From Clostridia bacterium (GTDB lineage Bacteria; Bacillota; Clostridia; Peptostreptococcales; Acidaminobacteraceae): a stretch of 37,768 nt of DNA. Below, piece after piece: positions 25,494-32,817 of this stretch. The DNA is taken from positions 1 through 37,768 of the forward strand of contig JAFGTX010000008.1 of assembly GCA_016938815.1 (NCBI GenBank), written 5' to 3'. Each line of letters opens with the position of its first letter. Position 1 is the first letter of the stretch. The notes below the pieces were generated by a model. That model made no database searches. It had not been told where the DNA came from and was given only the letters and a program-made list of their open reading frames with translations. A program made the translations under genes and the position numbers.

Positions 25494-26644
25494 TATTCTC
25501 TCATCCCCTTTGTTGAACTGTTATGTGTAAATATCTTGATTGGTTCTTGAAGATAGAATTCACCATCTTTAATGGCCTGTTTCAATTTTTCTGCGATTTC
25601 GCGGGCTTTCTTTAAACTCGATGTCGGCGCCGTCTTGATCTTTTTACCATCAATTTCAACAGAACCCGATCTTAATTCACTATAGGATACTCTTGCCACT
25701 ACCGGTTTAGAACGTCTCGGTACGCTATAATCCACAACGTTTTGGAAAAGCTCGTCATTGGATACCGCCAACTGCTTAAGGAGTTCTTTATCCAATACCG
25801 GAATAGGAATCCCTACCCCCACGCTGAAAGAGGTGCCATAACCTTCGAATACCGCTGGACGAATATACTCTGGGTCCATCTCTTTAAGATTGCCCACCAA
25901 AGCCAGTGTGGCACCGCCACCCAGTGGAATACCGTTTTCATCTCTGTGTGTTGCCGAATTGAACTGAGTGCCTTCCCAAGCCACATAGCCCTGAGTACCG
26001 GCAAACCAGATTCTCGTCCCCATGCCGATTGTTCTGTAGTATGGATCGTTCAAAAGCGGGCTTAAGGTTCCTGTTGTCGCATAGTTGACATTGCCCCTGT
26101 TCTTTTTCAGCATGCCCATATAAGTGAATTTATGCTCATTCGACGTGTTAATCGCCGCATTGTAATTTTGATAGCAGTTACGAGGATTGTAAAGGTAGGC
26201 TTCGTTCAAATCCTCTAAACGCAATTTTCTACGAATCTCTTGATTAGGGTAACAATCCGTTCCCTTACCAGTGGCATGCAGTTCAACCTCCTTACCACGT
26301 AGCAAATCGTAAATAACATGGGCGCCACCATATTCATAGCCCTCAGTGATAGATTCTTCCGTAGCGCCAATAAAGGTATCGACCGCTGCCAAACCGCCAC
26401 TAACCGGTACATTGTTCAATGTGATTTTTTCCATTCTAATCGGTGGATCTGAATGCCCAAAATTAAGGAAGGCTCCTGACGAGCACATCGGTCCAAAGGT
26501 TGCTGTCGTCACAACATCAACCTGTTCAAAAACTTCATCTATACCTTTTGCCTTTACCATATCCACGATTTCCTCCGCCGATACGACAACAACTTCACCA
26601 GTTCTGATTTTTTCATTGATTGCTTCATACGTTCTCTTTTCCAT
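25493..26644 (-). CDS. Homocysteine biosynthesis protein (HcyBio, DUF39, COG1900)
   Basis: 383 aa. With sulfide, this family converts aspartate semialdehyde to homocysteine in anaerobes lacking the usual route. Two conserved cysteines are seen: Cys54 in GPMCSSGAFLNFGH and Cys131 in KGTDCYPNQEI, matching the positions I recall for the methanogen protein. A flavin- or substrate-loop-like IWFAGTQGYVAWEGTQ is present. ATG follows TAGGAGGTTAAC. It is the first gene of the SAM-I-controlled operon, and its first partner, NIL-ferredoxin, is coupled by a one-base overlap. Confidence 0.92.
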   Translation of the reverse strand: MEKRTYEAINEKIRTGEVVVVSAEEIVDMVKAKGIDEVFEQVDVVTTATFGPMCSSGAFLNFGHSDPPIRMEKITLNNVPVSGGLAAVDTFIGATEESITEGYEYGGAHVIYDLLRGKEVELHATGKGTDCYPNQEIRRKLRLEDLNEAYLYNPRNCYQNYNAAINTSNEHKFTYMGMLKKNRGNVNYATTGTLSPLLNDPYYRTIGMGTRIWFAGTQGYVAWEGTQFNSATHRDENGIPLGGGATLALVGNLKEMDPEYIRPAVFEGYGTSFSVGVGIPIPVLDKELLKQLAVSNDELFQNVVDYSVPRRSKPVVARVSYSELRSGSVEIDGKKIKTAPTSSLKKAREIAEKLKQAIKDGEFYLQEPIKIFTHNSSTKGMRE

Positions 26645-26684
26645 GTTAACCTCCTATGAATATTTCATTTGGCTTATCACTAAA

Positions 26685-26721
26685 AAAGCCCTTTGCTAAG
26701 CTATACGCTTATCAAAGGGCT
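26685..26721 (-). terminator. Second terminator between SAM riboswitch and hcy operon
   Basis: Stem AGCCCTTTG with CAAAGGGCT (26712-26720 and 26692-26686 side), extended inward by TAAGC/GCTTA across one A-G mismatch, then six T. It is an intrinsic terminator 40 bases before the HcyBio start, beyond the riboswitch's own terminator. Confidence 0.85.
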
Positions 26722-26737
26722 GGATTCGATATATCAT

Positions 26738-26768
26738 CAATACATACTGATGTATCTTATCTGTCAAA
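26738..26768 (-). promoter_or_regulatory. Possible internal promoter and palindromic operator
   Basis: TTGACA lies just after the riboswitch terminator on the minus strand, then 17 bases, then TGTATT (4 of 6 to consensus). The spacer and -10 carry the inverted repeat ATACAT-CAGT-ATGTAT, which could bind a dimeric repressor. A transcript from here would still meet the second terminator. Confidence 0.4.
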
Positions 26769-26778
26769 GTCATTTCAT

Positions 26779-26808
26779 AAAAAAAAGATTATCCCAAAGA
26801 GATAATCT
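26779..26808 (-). terminator. SAM riboswitch terminator (expression platform)
   Basis: GATTATC pairs with GATAATC around TCTTTGG, followed by eight T. The 5' arm TTATCTC can alternatively pair with GAGATAA from the aptamer P1 3' strand, giving the antiterminator; SAM binding would free the terminator. Confidence 0.85.
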
Positions 26809-26828
26809 GTTATACACCAAAATTGGCT

Positions 26829-26940
26829 TCTTATCTCTCAGGGCTTCTTTTCTTAGAAACACCTTGTAGGATTTAGCACCTTGGCTGTTGCCAGGTTGCC
26901 GGATTTCATAGGGCCTGTCCCTCCATCACTCTTGATAAGC
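26829..26940 (-). ncRNA. SAM-I (S-box) riboswitch aptamer
   Basis: On the minus strand the core reads CTTATCAAGAG, GATGGAGGGAC, GGCCC TATGAAATCCGGCAACC and AAGGTGCTAAATCC, ending in GAGAGATAAG that closes P1. These are the hallmark SAM-I segments (GGAGGGA, GAAxCCGGCAACC, GGTGCxAAxTCC). It controls the hcyBio-NIL-UPF0280-metF operon, so high SAM turns the operon off. Confidence 0.95.
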
Positions 26941-26957
26941 TTTATTAAATTATATGT

Positions 26958-26986
26958 AGTTTAACCTTTATACAAAGCCTTGTCAA
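26958..26986 (-). promoter_or_regulatory. Promoter of the SAM-riboswitch operon
   Basis: TTGACA (26981-26986), 17-base spacer, TAAACT (26958-26963), ending about 18 bases before the aptamer start. Sigma-70-type housekeeping promoter. Confidence 0.75.
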
Positions 26987-27143
26987 CACCTTTTCGATAT
27001 AAAAAAATGAAAAAAATATTATGAAAACGATTTCCTGCAATCTGCTTATTGCAATATCTAACGATTTATTTATTCGTAAAAAATCATGTCTCGGTTAAAA
27101 AATTTTAAGTTGTCAAAATATTTATTTTTTTTAATCTTTTCTG

Positions 27144-27172
27144 TTGACTTTTATGTTAACCCCTGTTATTAT
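27144..27172 (+). promoter_or_regulatory. Promoter of the T-box mini-operon
   Basis: TTGACT (27144-27149), 17-base spacer, TATTAT (27167-27172). Transcription would begin near 27179, just before the T-box leader. Confidence 0.75.
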
Positions 27173-27189
27173 TCATATTAATATATTTG

Positions 27190-27412
27190 AAAACGTTGAC
27201 GGAGACAGTCAATGGATGCTCTAGTTCCAGAGAGTCGGGCTTGCTGAAAACCGATACTATCATCTTTTGAAAATCACTCCCGAGTGAATCTTTGAACCTC
27301 AGTAGAAGATTCCGCTGACCGGCGTTAAGGTATTGAGCGATGTGTTAAGACACATAAGTAAGGTGGTACCGCGGGTAATCTCGTCCTTGATTTTTATCAA
27401 GGGCTTTTTTTA
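27190..27412 (+). ncRNA. T-box leader, probable isoleucine (AUC) specifier
   Basis: All T-box parts are seen. Stem I: GGAG near 27203 pairs with CTCC near 27276; distal CAGAGAGTCGGG and a CTGAAAACCGA counterpart (27239-27266). Specifier side: TTTTGAAAATCACTCC, read as GAA-A-ATC-A-CTCC, giving AUC followed by A. Stem II: GAATCTT with AAGATTC enclosing GAA and AGTAG. Stem IIA/B: CCGCTGACCGGCGTTAAGG. Antiterminator: AAGGTGGTACCGCGGG (27360-27375). Uncharged tRNA should relieve the terminator. The Ile call depends on register; AAT (Asn) and ACT (Thr) are less likely. Confidence 0.93.
27382..27411 (+). terminator. T-box terminator
   Basis: GTCCTTGAT pairs with ATCAAGGGC (27383-27391 and 27396-27404), followed by six T. 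Its 5' arm overlaps the antiterminator region, as in standard transcriptional T-boxes. Confidence 0.92.
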
Positions 27413-27526
27413 TTGGCTAAGTAAGCAGAACACCTGCTTCTACACCCACCCCGTGGTGGTATCTCTGTTGACACAACAAATATATGAAAAATTGTGCGAA
27501 TATTCTGAATTAAGGAGGTGACTTAT
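27413..27526 (+). other. 5' untranslated stretch between T-box and first small ORF
   Basis: 114 bases with two short hairpins (AGCAG-CTGCT near 27424; a CCAC/GTGG type near 27443-27460) and no T-run after either. A strong ribosome site AAGGAGGTG at 27512-27520 ends the stretch. No other gene is seen. Confidence 0.5.
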
Positions 27527-27709
27527 TTGAATCGAAACACGATGACGACTGTACATCACGTGTATAAGTACAATGAAAAGCAAGCTGCCAATCAGGGTCA
27601 AACGGCTTATACACCGGCAGTTACTGAAAGAAAAAACAGCTGTGTCAACGCTAGCATGCCCATGAATTTCTTTGGTGTGGGTCCTATGACGGACGAATTT
27701 GATTATTAA
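27527..27709 (+). CDS. T-box-controlled small protein 1 (60 aa), unknown
   Basis: Start TTG at 27527 lies 8 bases after a full AGGAGG; the GTG at 27518 is inside the ribosome site and ATG at 27542 has none. The 60-residue product has no signal peptide or membrane span, one Cys (NSCVNAS), is near neutral, and contains no Ile, Leu or Trp. It ends in MNFFGVGPMTDEFDY, which resembles part of the next peptide. I know no family. Possible roles are precursor peptide, regulatory peptide or toxin/antitoxin; no modifying enzyme, protease or transporter gene adjoins. Confidence 0.7.
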   Translation: MNRNTMTTVHHVYKYNEKQAANQGQTAYTPAVTERKNSCVNASMPMNFFGVGPMTDEFDY

Positions 27710-27732
27710 TTAAAATTTAGGAGGAATGACCA

Positions 27733-27873
27733 ATGACAATGTATCAAATGAATATGACAGAAGAGCAAACAATGGAAGAATACGAAGCTTCAAGGACCAA
27801 TTATTTCGGTACAACGATGTACGATGACGATTCACTGGACCAAGCGCTTAATGAATTTTTTCAGCAAGCCTAA
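27733..27873 (+). CDS. T-box-controlled small protein 2 (46 aa), unknown
   Basis: ATG at 27733 follows TTAGGAGGAATGACCA, a strong ribosome site, 23 bases after ORF 1. The product is strongly acidic (6 Glu, 4 Asp, 1 Arg), Met- and Tyr-rich, has no Ile or Cys and no membrane segment. Residues about 22-34 (TNYFGTTMYDDDS) match the tail motif of small protein 1 (MNFFGVGPMTDEF), suggesting a shared ancestry or common recognition by a partner. Too short for normal gene-calling thresholds. Confidence 0.7.
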   Translation: MTMYQMNMTEEQTMEEYEASRTNYFGTTMYDDDSLDQALNEFFQQA

Positions 27874-27903
27874 GGCAAAATAATCTGATAAGGGGGAATC
27901 ATT

Positions 27904-27966
27904 TTGGTAGACATTCTGGGCGATATTGAAGACCTCAGTGATATTGATCTCAAAATGACAAAATAA
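27904..27966 (+). CDS. T-box-controlled small peptide 3 (20 aa), unknown
   Basis: TTG at 27904 follows AAGGGGGAATCATT (spacing about 7). The 20-residue peptide MVDILGDIEDLSDIDLKMTK is acidic and has a regular D-I/L spacing that could make an amphipathic helix. Unlike its two neighbours it has three Ile. The stop TAA leads directly into the terminator. The ribosome site is good, but proof of translation is needed because of its length. Confidence 0.5.
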   Translation: MVDILGDIEDLSDIDLKMTK

Positions 27967-28010
27967 CAGCGTCGCTTTCACAATGCATGAAAACGACGCT
28001 GTCTTTTTTT
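27966..28010 (+). terminator. Terminator of the T-box mini-operon
   Basis: CAGCGTCG pairs with CGACGCTG (27967-27974 and 27994-28001), continued inward by TTTCA/TGAAA, then seven T. It may also stop minus-strand transcripts from orr, whose stop is 26 bases beyond the stem. Confidence 0.92.
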
Positions 28011-28025
28011 TATTTTATTATAGGA

Positions 28026-29084
28026 TTATTCGCTAACTTTTGTTACATATTCTGATGTCGCAAGCATTAATAAAGAACCATAGTCCACGCTAAATGATAA
28101 GATATCGCCTACTTGGTACTCTTTATCCGAGTGTGTAATATCTACAATCAAATGGTCGCTACTTGCGCCTAATATGTCTGTTTTTTCATCTCTTGGTACT
28201 AAGTCACCAGGACGTGCATCTTGTTGTCCGACAGCAACGATCGCACGCAACATTTTGCCTTTATCTTCAAAAGAAGGCACATTACCAAAGGCATCCATAC
28301 CGATTTCACCTTTAGGGAGTGAATCCTTTTCTTTAAGCTCTACAATTTGACCTTCTAGTGTAAAACAATCACTGTGAAGACCTTCTATAGGATGACCATA
28401 AGCAGTTTCTCTGCCCAGTACATAAGCTTCACCCGGTCTTAAGTTGGTAATACCTGTAGGAATTTGACCATTCTCAACAAGGTAATAACTGCTCGAATTA
28501 CCGCCTGAAACCATTTGAAGTTTGATGTTGAATTTTTTCTCAATCGCTGTCGCAATTTCAACCAATTCTCCAAGATTTGTCGTACTTGGGATAATACCAC
28601 CATAGCATGTCAAGTTAACACCTAAGCCATATAGGTTGATATTGTCCAGTTTAAGAATTTCTTCAACCGTCGCATCTACATCTTTAGGTAAAACACCTTC
28701 TCTTAAGTCACCAAGATCTACCATCAATAGGATATCATGTACCTTACCTGCTTTTTTGGCTTCCGCATCAATGGCTTTGATCGTTTTCAATTCCGAGTTA
28801 AAACTCAAATCTGCGTACTTCACAACTTCTTCAACTTCGCTAAGCATAGGAATACGAATAAGTACCTTTTTTGCATTCAAATCTTTAAGTTTCATAAGAT
28901 TTTTTACACGTGAATCCGCAAGCATCGTTGCACCACCATCTAAAACTGCTTGAGCAACCTTAGGGTCTGCACAAAAAACTTTAGTGACACACATGATATC
29001 AATATTCTTTTCACCACATCTCTTAGCGATAATTGATACATTCTCTTTGATTTTCTTAAGATCCGTTTTTAATACTGGATACAT
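28026..29084 (-). CDS. orr: Ornithine racemase
   Basis: PLP enzyme of alanine-racemase fold type III, 352 aa, the length of the Clostridium sticklandii ornithine racemase. PLP lysine is in MCVTKVF (Lys34); VDLGDLREGV, MVSGGNSSSYY and LRPGEAYVLGR are further cofactor-site segments. It supplies D-ornithine to the aminomutase. ATG follows AAGGGGAGGTAATGAA. Last gene of the ornithine operon. Confidence 0.93.
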   Translation of the reverse strand: MYPVLKTDLKKIKENVSIIAKRCGEKNIDIMCVTKVFCADPKVAQAVLDGGATMLADSRVKNLMKLKDLNAKKVLIRIPMLSEVEEVVKYADLSFNSELKTIKAIDAEAKKAGKVHDILLMVDLGDLREGVLPKDVDATVEEILKLDNINLYGLGVNLTCYGGIIPSTTNLGELVEIATAIEKKFNIKLQMVSGGNSSSYYLVENGQIPTGITNLRPGEAYVLGRETAYGHPIEGLHSDCFTLEGQIVELKEKDSLPKGEIGMDAFGNVPSFEDKGKMLRAIVAVGQQDARPGDLVPRDEKTDILGASSDHLIVDITHSDKEYQVGDILSFSVDYGSLLMLATSEYVTKVSE

Positions 29085-29130
29085 TTCATTACCTCCCCTT
29101 ATTTTATATCAGCGCTTGGCGCAGTATATA

Positions 29131-30501
29131 CTATATCTTCAAGCTTTTCTTCATAAGCAACAATGCCGCTTCTTTATTCTCTTTGGATAAGACACCAAGG
29201 GATGCCATGATATAATCGTTGTCAATCAAGACTTCTACCTGTATTGTCGGCAATAGTTTATGACCTTTGTTACTCAGTGGCACTTCTTTGATGATGTTGA
29301 CACGATTTGGCAATCTAGTCAATGCACCACCCGTGCCGACGATATATTTCACACTGGTTAGGTCCTTGCCTTCTGCCATGGATTTTTTCCCGCCGCCTTT
29401 GAAAAGGTCGCGATAGCCTCCTGCGTGTCGGTTAGCAGAAACGATCACAGCCTCTTTCGTCAGCCTTTCAACAAACTTGAACTGTGCCTCTGTCTTTGGA
29501 ATAGGTACGTGATTTTCAACCAAATCTCGCACCTGATCTGCTGAAAATTCCAACTGCTGCTGCAATTTTTCTTCGCCAATCAATTCGACGATATTGAGCA
29601 TGTTGACATAAACGCCTAAATCACCTTCAACCGTTCGCTTGGCAACCGGTTCGGGAGCAAGAAGTACCCGACTGACCTCTTCACTGCCTTCCGTTACCGA
29701 GTGGATGTCCGTTGTTGCCCCTCCGACATCAATGGTCACCAAATCGCCAATCTCCTCTTTAAGGACCTTAGACGCTTCCATAACGGCTCCAGGTGTTGGT
29801 ATGATTGGTCCATTGACCATTTCACGCACGTGGGACATGCCCGGCGCATGGATAATGTGTTCCTCGAAAGCATCCTGAATTACTTTTCTTGTTGGTTCTA
29901 CGTTAAGCATATCGATTTTAGGATAAACATTCTCCACGATGTAAAGTAAGTCGCGTTTGCCTACCTCTTCGAATATTTCAATGATTTCCTCATGATTGTC
30001 TATATTGCCGGCGTAAATTACCGGTACATTCATTTCAAGCCCTGCAATAACTTCAGCATTATAAAGTGCTGTATCCCGCTCACCGTGGTCTACGCCACCT
30101 GCAATAAGAATAATATTGGGTTTGATTTCCGTGATTCTTTTAACGTCTGTTCTTCTTAGTCGTCCAGCCGTCACCAAGTGGATATTGGCACCTGCACCGA
30201 GCGCTGCTTCCTTCGCCGCTTTCGCCGTCATGTCATACACCAGACCATGTACAGTCATTTTAAGGCCACCAGCTGCACTACTCGTTGCAATAAGTTCGTC
30301 GTATTCCACTTTTTCAACACCAAGATTATGAGCCAAATCTTCGATTGCTTTTGATAAACCGATGGTGACATCATCTTCTTTTACCGTGGTTGGCGATTGA
30401 CCCTGACCTACAAACTTTGGATCTAAGGTGTTCAAATCACTAAACGCATTAACAACAGTTGTCGTACTGCCAATTTCTGCTACCAAAATATCAAATTTCA
30501 T
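29131..30501 (-). CDS. GlmL/MutL-type ATPase, probable reactivating factor for the B12 aminomutase
   Basis: 456-aa actin/HSP70-like ATPase of the MutL/GlmL family, which is encoded next to B12-dependent mutases. N-terminal phosphate loop VAEIGSTTTV (about residues 6-15), LIAGGVDHGERDTA, and phosphate loop 2 VTIDVGGATTDIHS are visible; VGTGGALTRLPN is the adenosine motif. It presumably exchanges damaged cobalamin in OraE/OraS. ATG follows CTGAAGGAGGTCGC. An unusual long hairpin precedes it. Confidence 0.87.
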   Translation of the reverse strand: MKFDILVAEIGSTTTVVNAFSDLNTLDPKFVGQGQSPTTVKEDDVTIGLSKAIEDLAHNLGVEKVEYDELIATSSAAGGLKMTVHGLVYDMTAKAAKEAALGAGANIHLVTAGRLRRTDVKRITEIKPNIILIAGGVDHGERDTALYNAEVIAGLEMNVPVIYAGNIDNHEEIIEIFEEVGKRDLLYIVENVYPKIDMLNVEPTRKVIQDAFEEHIIHAPGMSHVREMVNGPIIPTPGAVMEASKVLKEEIGDLVTIDVGGATTDIHSVTEGSEEVSRVLLAPEPVAKRTVEGDLGVYVNMLNIVELIGEEKLQQQLEFSADQVRDLVENHVPIPKTEAQFKFVERLTKEAVIVSANRHAGGYRDLFKGGGKKSMAEGKDLTSVKYIVGTGGALTRLPNRVNIIKEVPLSNKGHKLLPTIQVEVLIDNDYIMASLGVLSKENKEAALLLMKKSLKI

Positions 30502-30519
30502 GTTGCGACCTCCTTCAGT

Positions 30520-30571
30520 TTTTTCGCTCTCTTAAAATTACCAATTAGAGTAACCTTAAGAGAGCGAAAAA
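30520..30571. repeat. 16-bp inverted repeat between oraE and glmL
   Basis: TTTTTCGCTCTCTTAA (30520-30535) pairs perfectly with 30556-30571 around a 20-base loop. On either strand the stem ends in A, not T, so it is not a conventional terminator. It probably acts in the mRNA to stabilise or process the oraE segment. Confidence 0.8.
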
Positions 30572-30607
30572 GCTCCAAATATGAAGCCTTTCCGCTATAA
30601 TTGCAGA

Positions 30608-32815
30608 TTAGTTACCTGCTTTTTCTTCCATTCTCTTAACAAAGAATGTCGCTACGTTGACACCTCTGTCATGTTTGCTAAAACCTTGATCCATACCGTT
30701 CTTAACTGCGATTTCAGGTGTAACCTGAGTACCACCTGCACAGATGATGATCTTATCTCTAACACCTTTTTCAACCGCATACTCATGAAGTCTCTTCATG
30801 TTTTTGTAGTGGATGTCATCATGAGATATGATTGTCGATGCAAGGATACAGTTTGCATTGTGCTCAATCGCTGCATCTACCAATTTTTCAACTGGAACTG
30901 AAGTACCAAGGTACTCTACTTCCATACCGTATTTCTCGATGCCGCCATGCTTGATGTCGATTACTTCTCTAAGACCAACAGAGTGTTCGTCTTCGCCAAC
31001 TGTAGCTGCAACAATTTTGATACCATGCTTTTCATTTAAAGCTCTGATTTCGTCGTCGCTCATTATTTCTGGCTCTGGTGGGATCTCAAGCTTAGCAAGA
31101 TCGATATCAAAGTCAAGAACACCTTTTACTTGGATTCTTGTACCTTCAGTTGGATGTAACACTTCTGAGTGAATAACTTCTGGATCTTGAATGTTCATGC
31201 CCTTAGCAAATTCAAGCGCCGCATATTCAGCAACACGTCTTTCAGTTGGTAAGAATAATTCAACAACAACGACACCATCAGCCAACCATTGAACTTCTGG
31301 TTTGATTTTCGATGTTGATCTGTATTCTTCTGTTTCAGCCATACGCACATTAACGTTATCGTTTTCATCCAATTCATCGATGTAAACGATTTTTTCAGGT
31401 TTTTCGAATGTACAACCGCCGATTAATGACGCTGGGTCATTGACTGCAGCTGGATCGTATTGAGCCACGTTGTTGTTACCAAAGTGAGCTGTAACTGGTG
31501 CCATGTAATCTGCATCTCTTTCGTATACTGTACCTGCACCTACACCGCCAGCGATTTGACGACCAATACCGTCGCCGTTTCTTTCAGGGTACATACCTGA
31601 GTCTACGAAGAACCCTTTTTCAACCGCTTCAAAGTAACCGCCTGCTTCGATGATTTCTTCCATATAAAGAAGTGCTCTCTCTTTAAGCTCTCTTGCTTGA
31701 TCTCTTAATGGGCCTTCTTTTTTAAGTTCAACCATTTGTAGTAATGAATCAAGACCTACTAATGTTTGTTTTGCAGTATCACATGCTTCGATGTTGTACA
31801 TATGCCAAGGCACGTTTCTACCTTCATCTGGTGTGATTGTCGATTGGATATCCGCACTTGTAAGTTTAGAGATTACCATGTTAAGAACATGTGTTACCGT
31901 TGCTTCTCTAGAAGAAGAAGTAACGTATTTCGTATTCATCTGTGCTCTCATTCTATACTCAGTGAATAAATCTCTAAGTGCAACTGCGTAAGGTAAGTCT
32001 AATTGTGTACATGGCGCTGGTGCTGATGTTGGAGGTACAGTTGATAAACAGATGTTTGATTTTTTCATACCAACTTTGTGAGAGAAAATCGCGTTAAGAC
32101 CATGCTGAACCATAAGTTCAGGCATAACCTTCCAAGCTTCTCTCGCAGTAGCGTTCGCATTGTGGGCACCGTCGATTTGAGCGATGTCAGCCCATGTCAT
32201 AACCGCTTTAGATTCAGCCGCATCAACAAATGATCTTACCATGTTAACGTTTCTGTAAAGTACGTTGTATTGAGGGTCTTGGTGAGCACCGTTAACGCCT
32301 TCTTCAGCGAACATTACCGCTACGTCTGGACCTGCAACGCCCGATACGTATGAATGGTAGTTAATTGGTCTACCCACTTCATCTTCGATCATATCACACG
32401 CTTTTCTATGTGCTCTAACTTGCTTTCTTGTAATTGGGATACCACCAATACCTTGAGGAGAACCTTCGATAAGGCCATCAAAGTGTGATTGTCCTGCCGT
32501 TCTAATTACCATGATATGGTCAGCACCATGCCAAGCAACCATTCTCATTCTTCTGATATCGTCTTCAAAACGGCCAGAAGCGATTTCTGTTGTAATCGAG
32601 TTATGTGGTTGCGGGTCGATGTCGCCAAAGTATTTATTACAAGGAATACCTACATAGTTGTCTAATGACGCCGAACAGTCGTTGTATGTGAAAGGACCGA
32701 TTTTTTGGTTTTCGATTTTCTCTCTCCAAACCCAGCCTCTTCTTCTTGGTCGGTAATTTTCCAAATCTTCTAGTATTGCTCTGACGTCCATTTTTTGATC
32801 TAGCTCTAATTTCAT
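30608..32815 (-). CDS. oraE: D-ornithine 4,5-aminomutase, large subunit
   Basis: 735-aa adenosylcobalamin/PLP enzyme that moves the 5-amino group of D-ornithine to C4, giving 2,4-diaminopentanoate. The B12-binding motif is DEHSVG near the C-terminus, with the cobalt-ligand His at about residue 611 and the PLP-binding Lys in VIDIKHGG at about 622. The 11-residue separation is that of the C. sticklandii enzyme. C-terminal Rossmann domain: ASTIISHDD and CAGGTQVTPE. ATG follows AAGGGAGGTAAGTAAAC. The adjacent OraS completes the enzyme. Confidence 0.96.
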   Translation of the reverse strand: MKLELDQKMDVRAILEDLENYRPRRRGWVWREKIENQKIGPFTYNDCSASLDNYVGIPCNKYFGDIDPQPHNSITTEIASGRFEDDIRRMRMVAWHGADHIMVIRTAGQSHFDGLIEGSPQGIGGIPITRKQVRAHRKACDMIEDEVGRPINYHSYVSGVAGPDVAVMFAEEGVNGAHQDPQYNVLYRNVNMVRSFVDAAESKAVMTWADIAQIDGAHNANATAREAWKVMPELMVQHGLNAIFSHKVGMKKSNICLSTVPPTSAPAPCTQLDLPYAVALRDLFTEYRMRAQMNTKYVTSSSREATVTHVLNMVISKLTSADIQSTITPDEGRNVPWHMYNIEACDTAKQTLVGLDSLLQMVELKKEGPLRDQARELKERALLYMEEIIEAGGYFEAVEKGFFVDSGMYPERNGDGIGRQIAGGVGAGTVYERDADYMAPVTAHFGNNNVAQYDPAAVNDPASLIGGCTFEKPEKIVYIDELDENDNVNVRMAETEEYRSTSKIKPEVQWLADGVVVVELFLPTERRVAEYAALEFAKGMNIQDPEVIHSEVLHPTEGTRIQVKGVLDFDIDLAKLEIPPEPEIMSDDEIRALNEKHGIKIVAATVGEDEHSVGLREVIDIKHGGIEKYGMEVEYLGTSVPVEKLVDAAIEHNANCILASTIISHDDIHYKNMKRLHEYAVEKGVRDKIIICAGGTQVTPEIAVKNGMDQGFSKHDRGVNVATFFVKRMEEKAGN

Positions 32816-32817
32816 GT

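Noticed and set aside
27333-27521. 62-codon plus-strand open frame
   Set aside because: It starts in the T-box antiterminator and runs through the terminator; it has no ribosome site.
27543-27966. Bacteriocin/RiPP cluster as a firm call
   Set aside because: The small ORFs lack a recognised leader, a double-Gly site or a Cys/Ser/Thr-rich core, and no modifying or export gene lies nearby.
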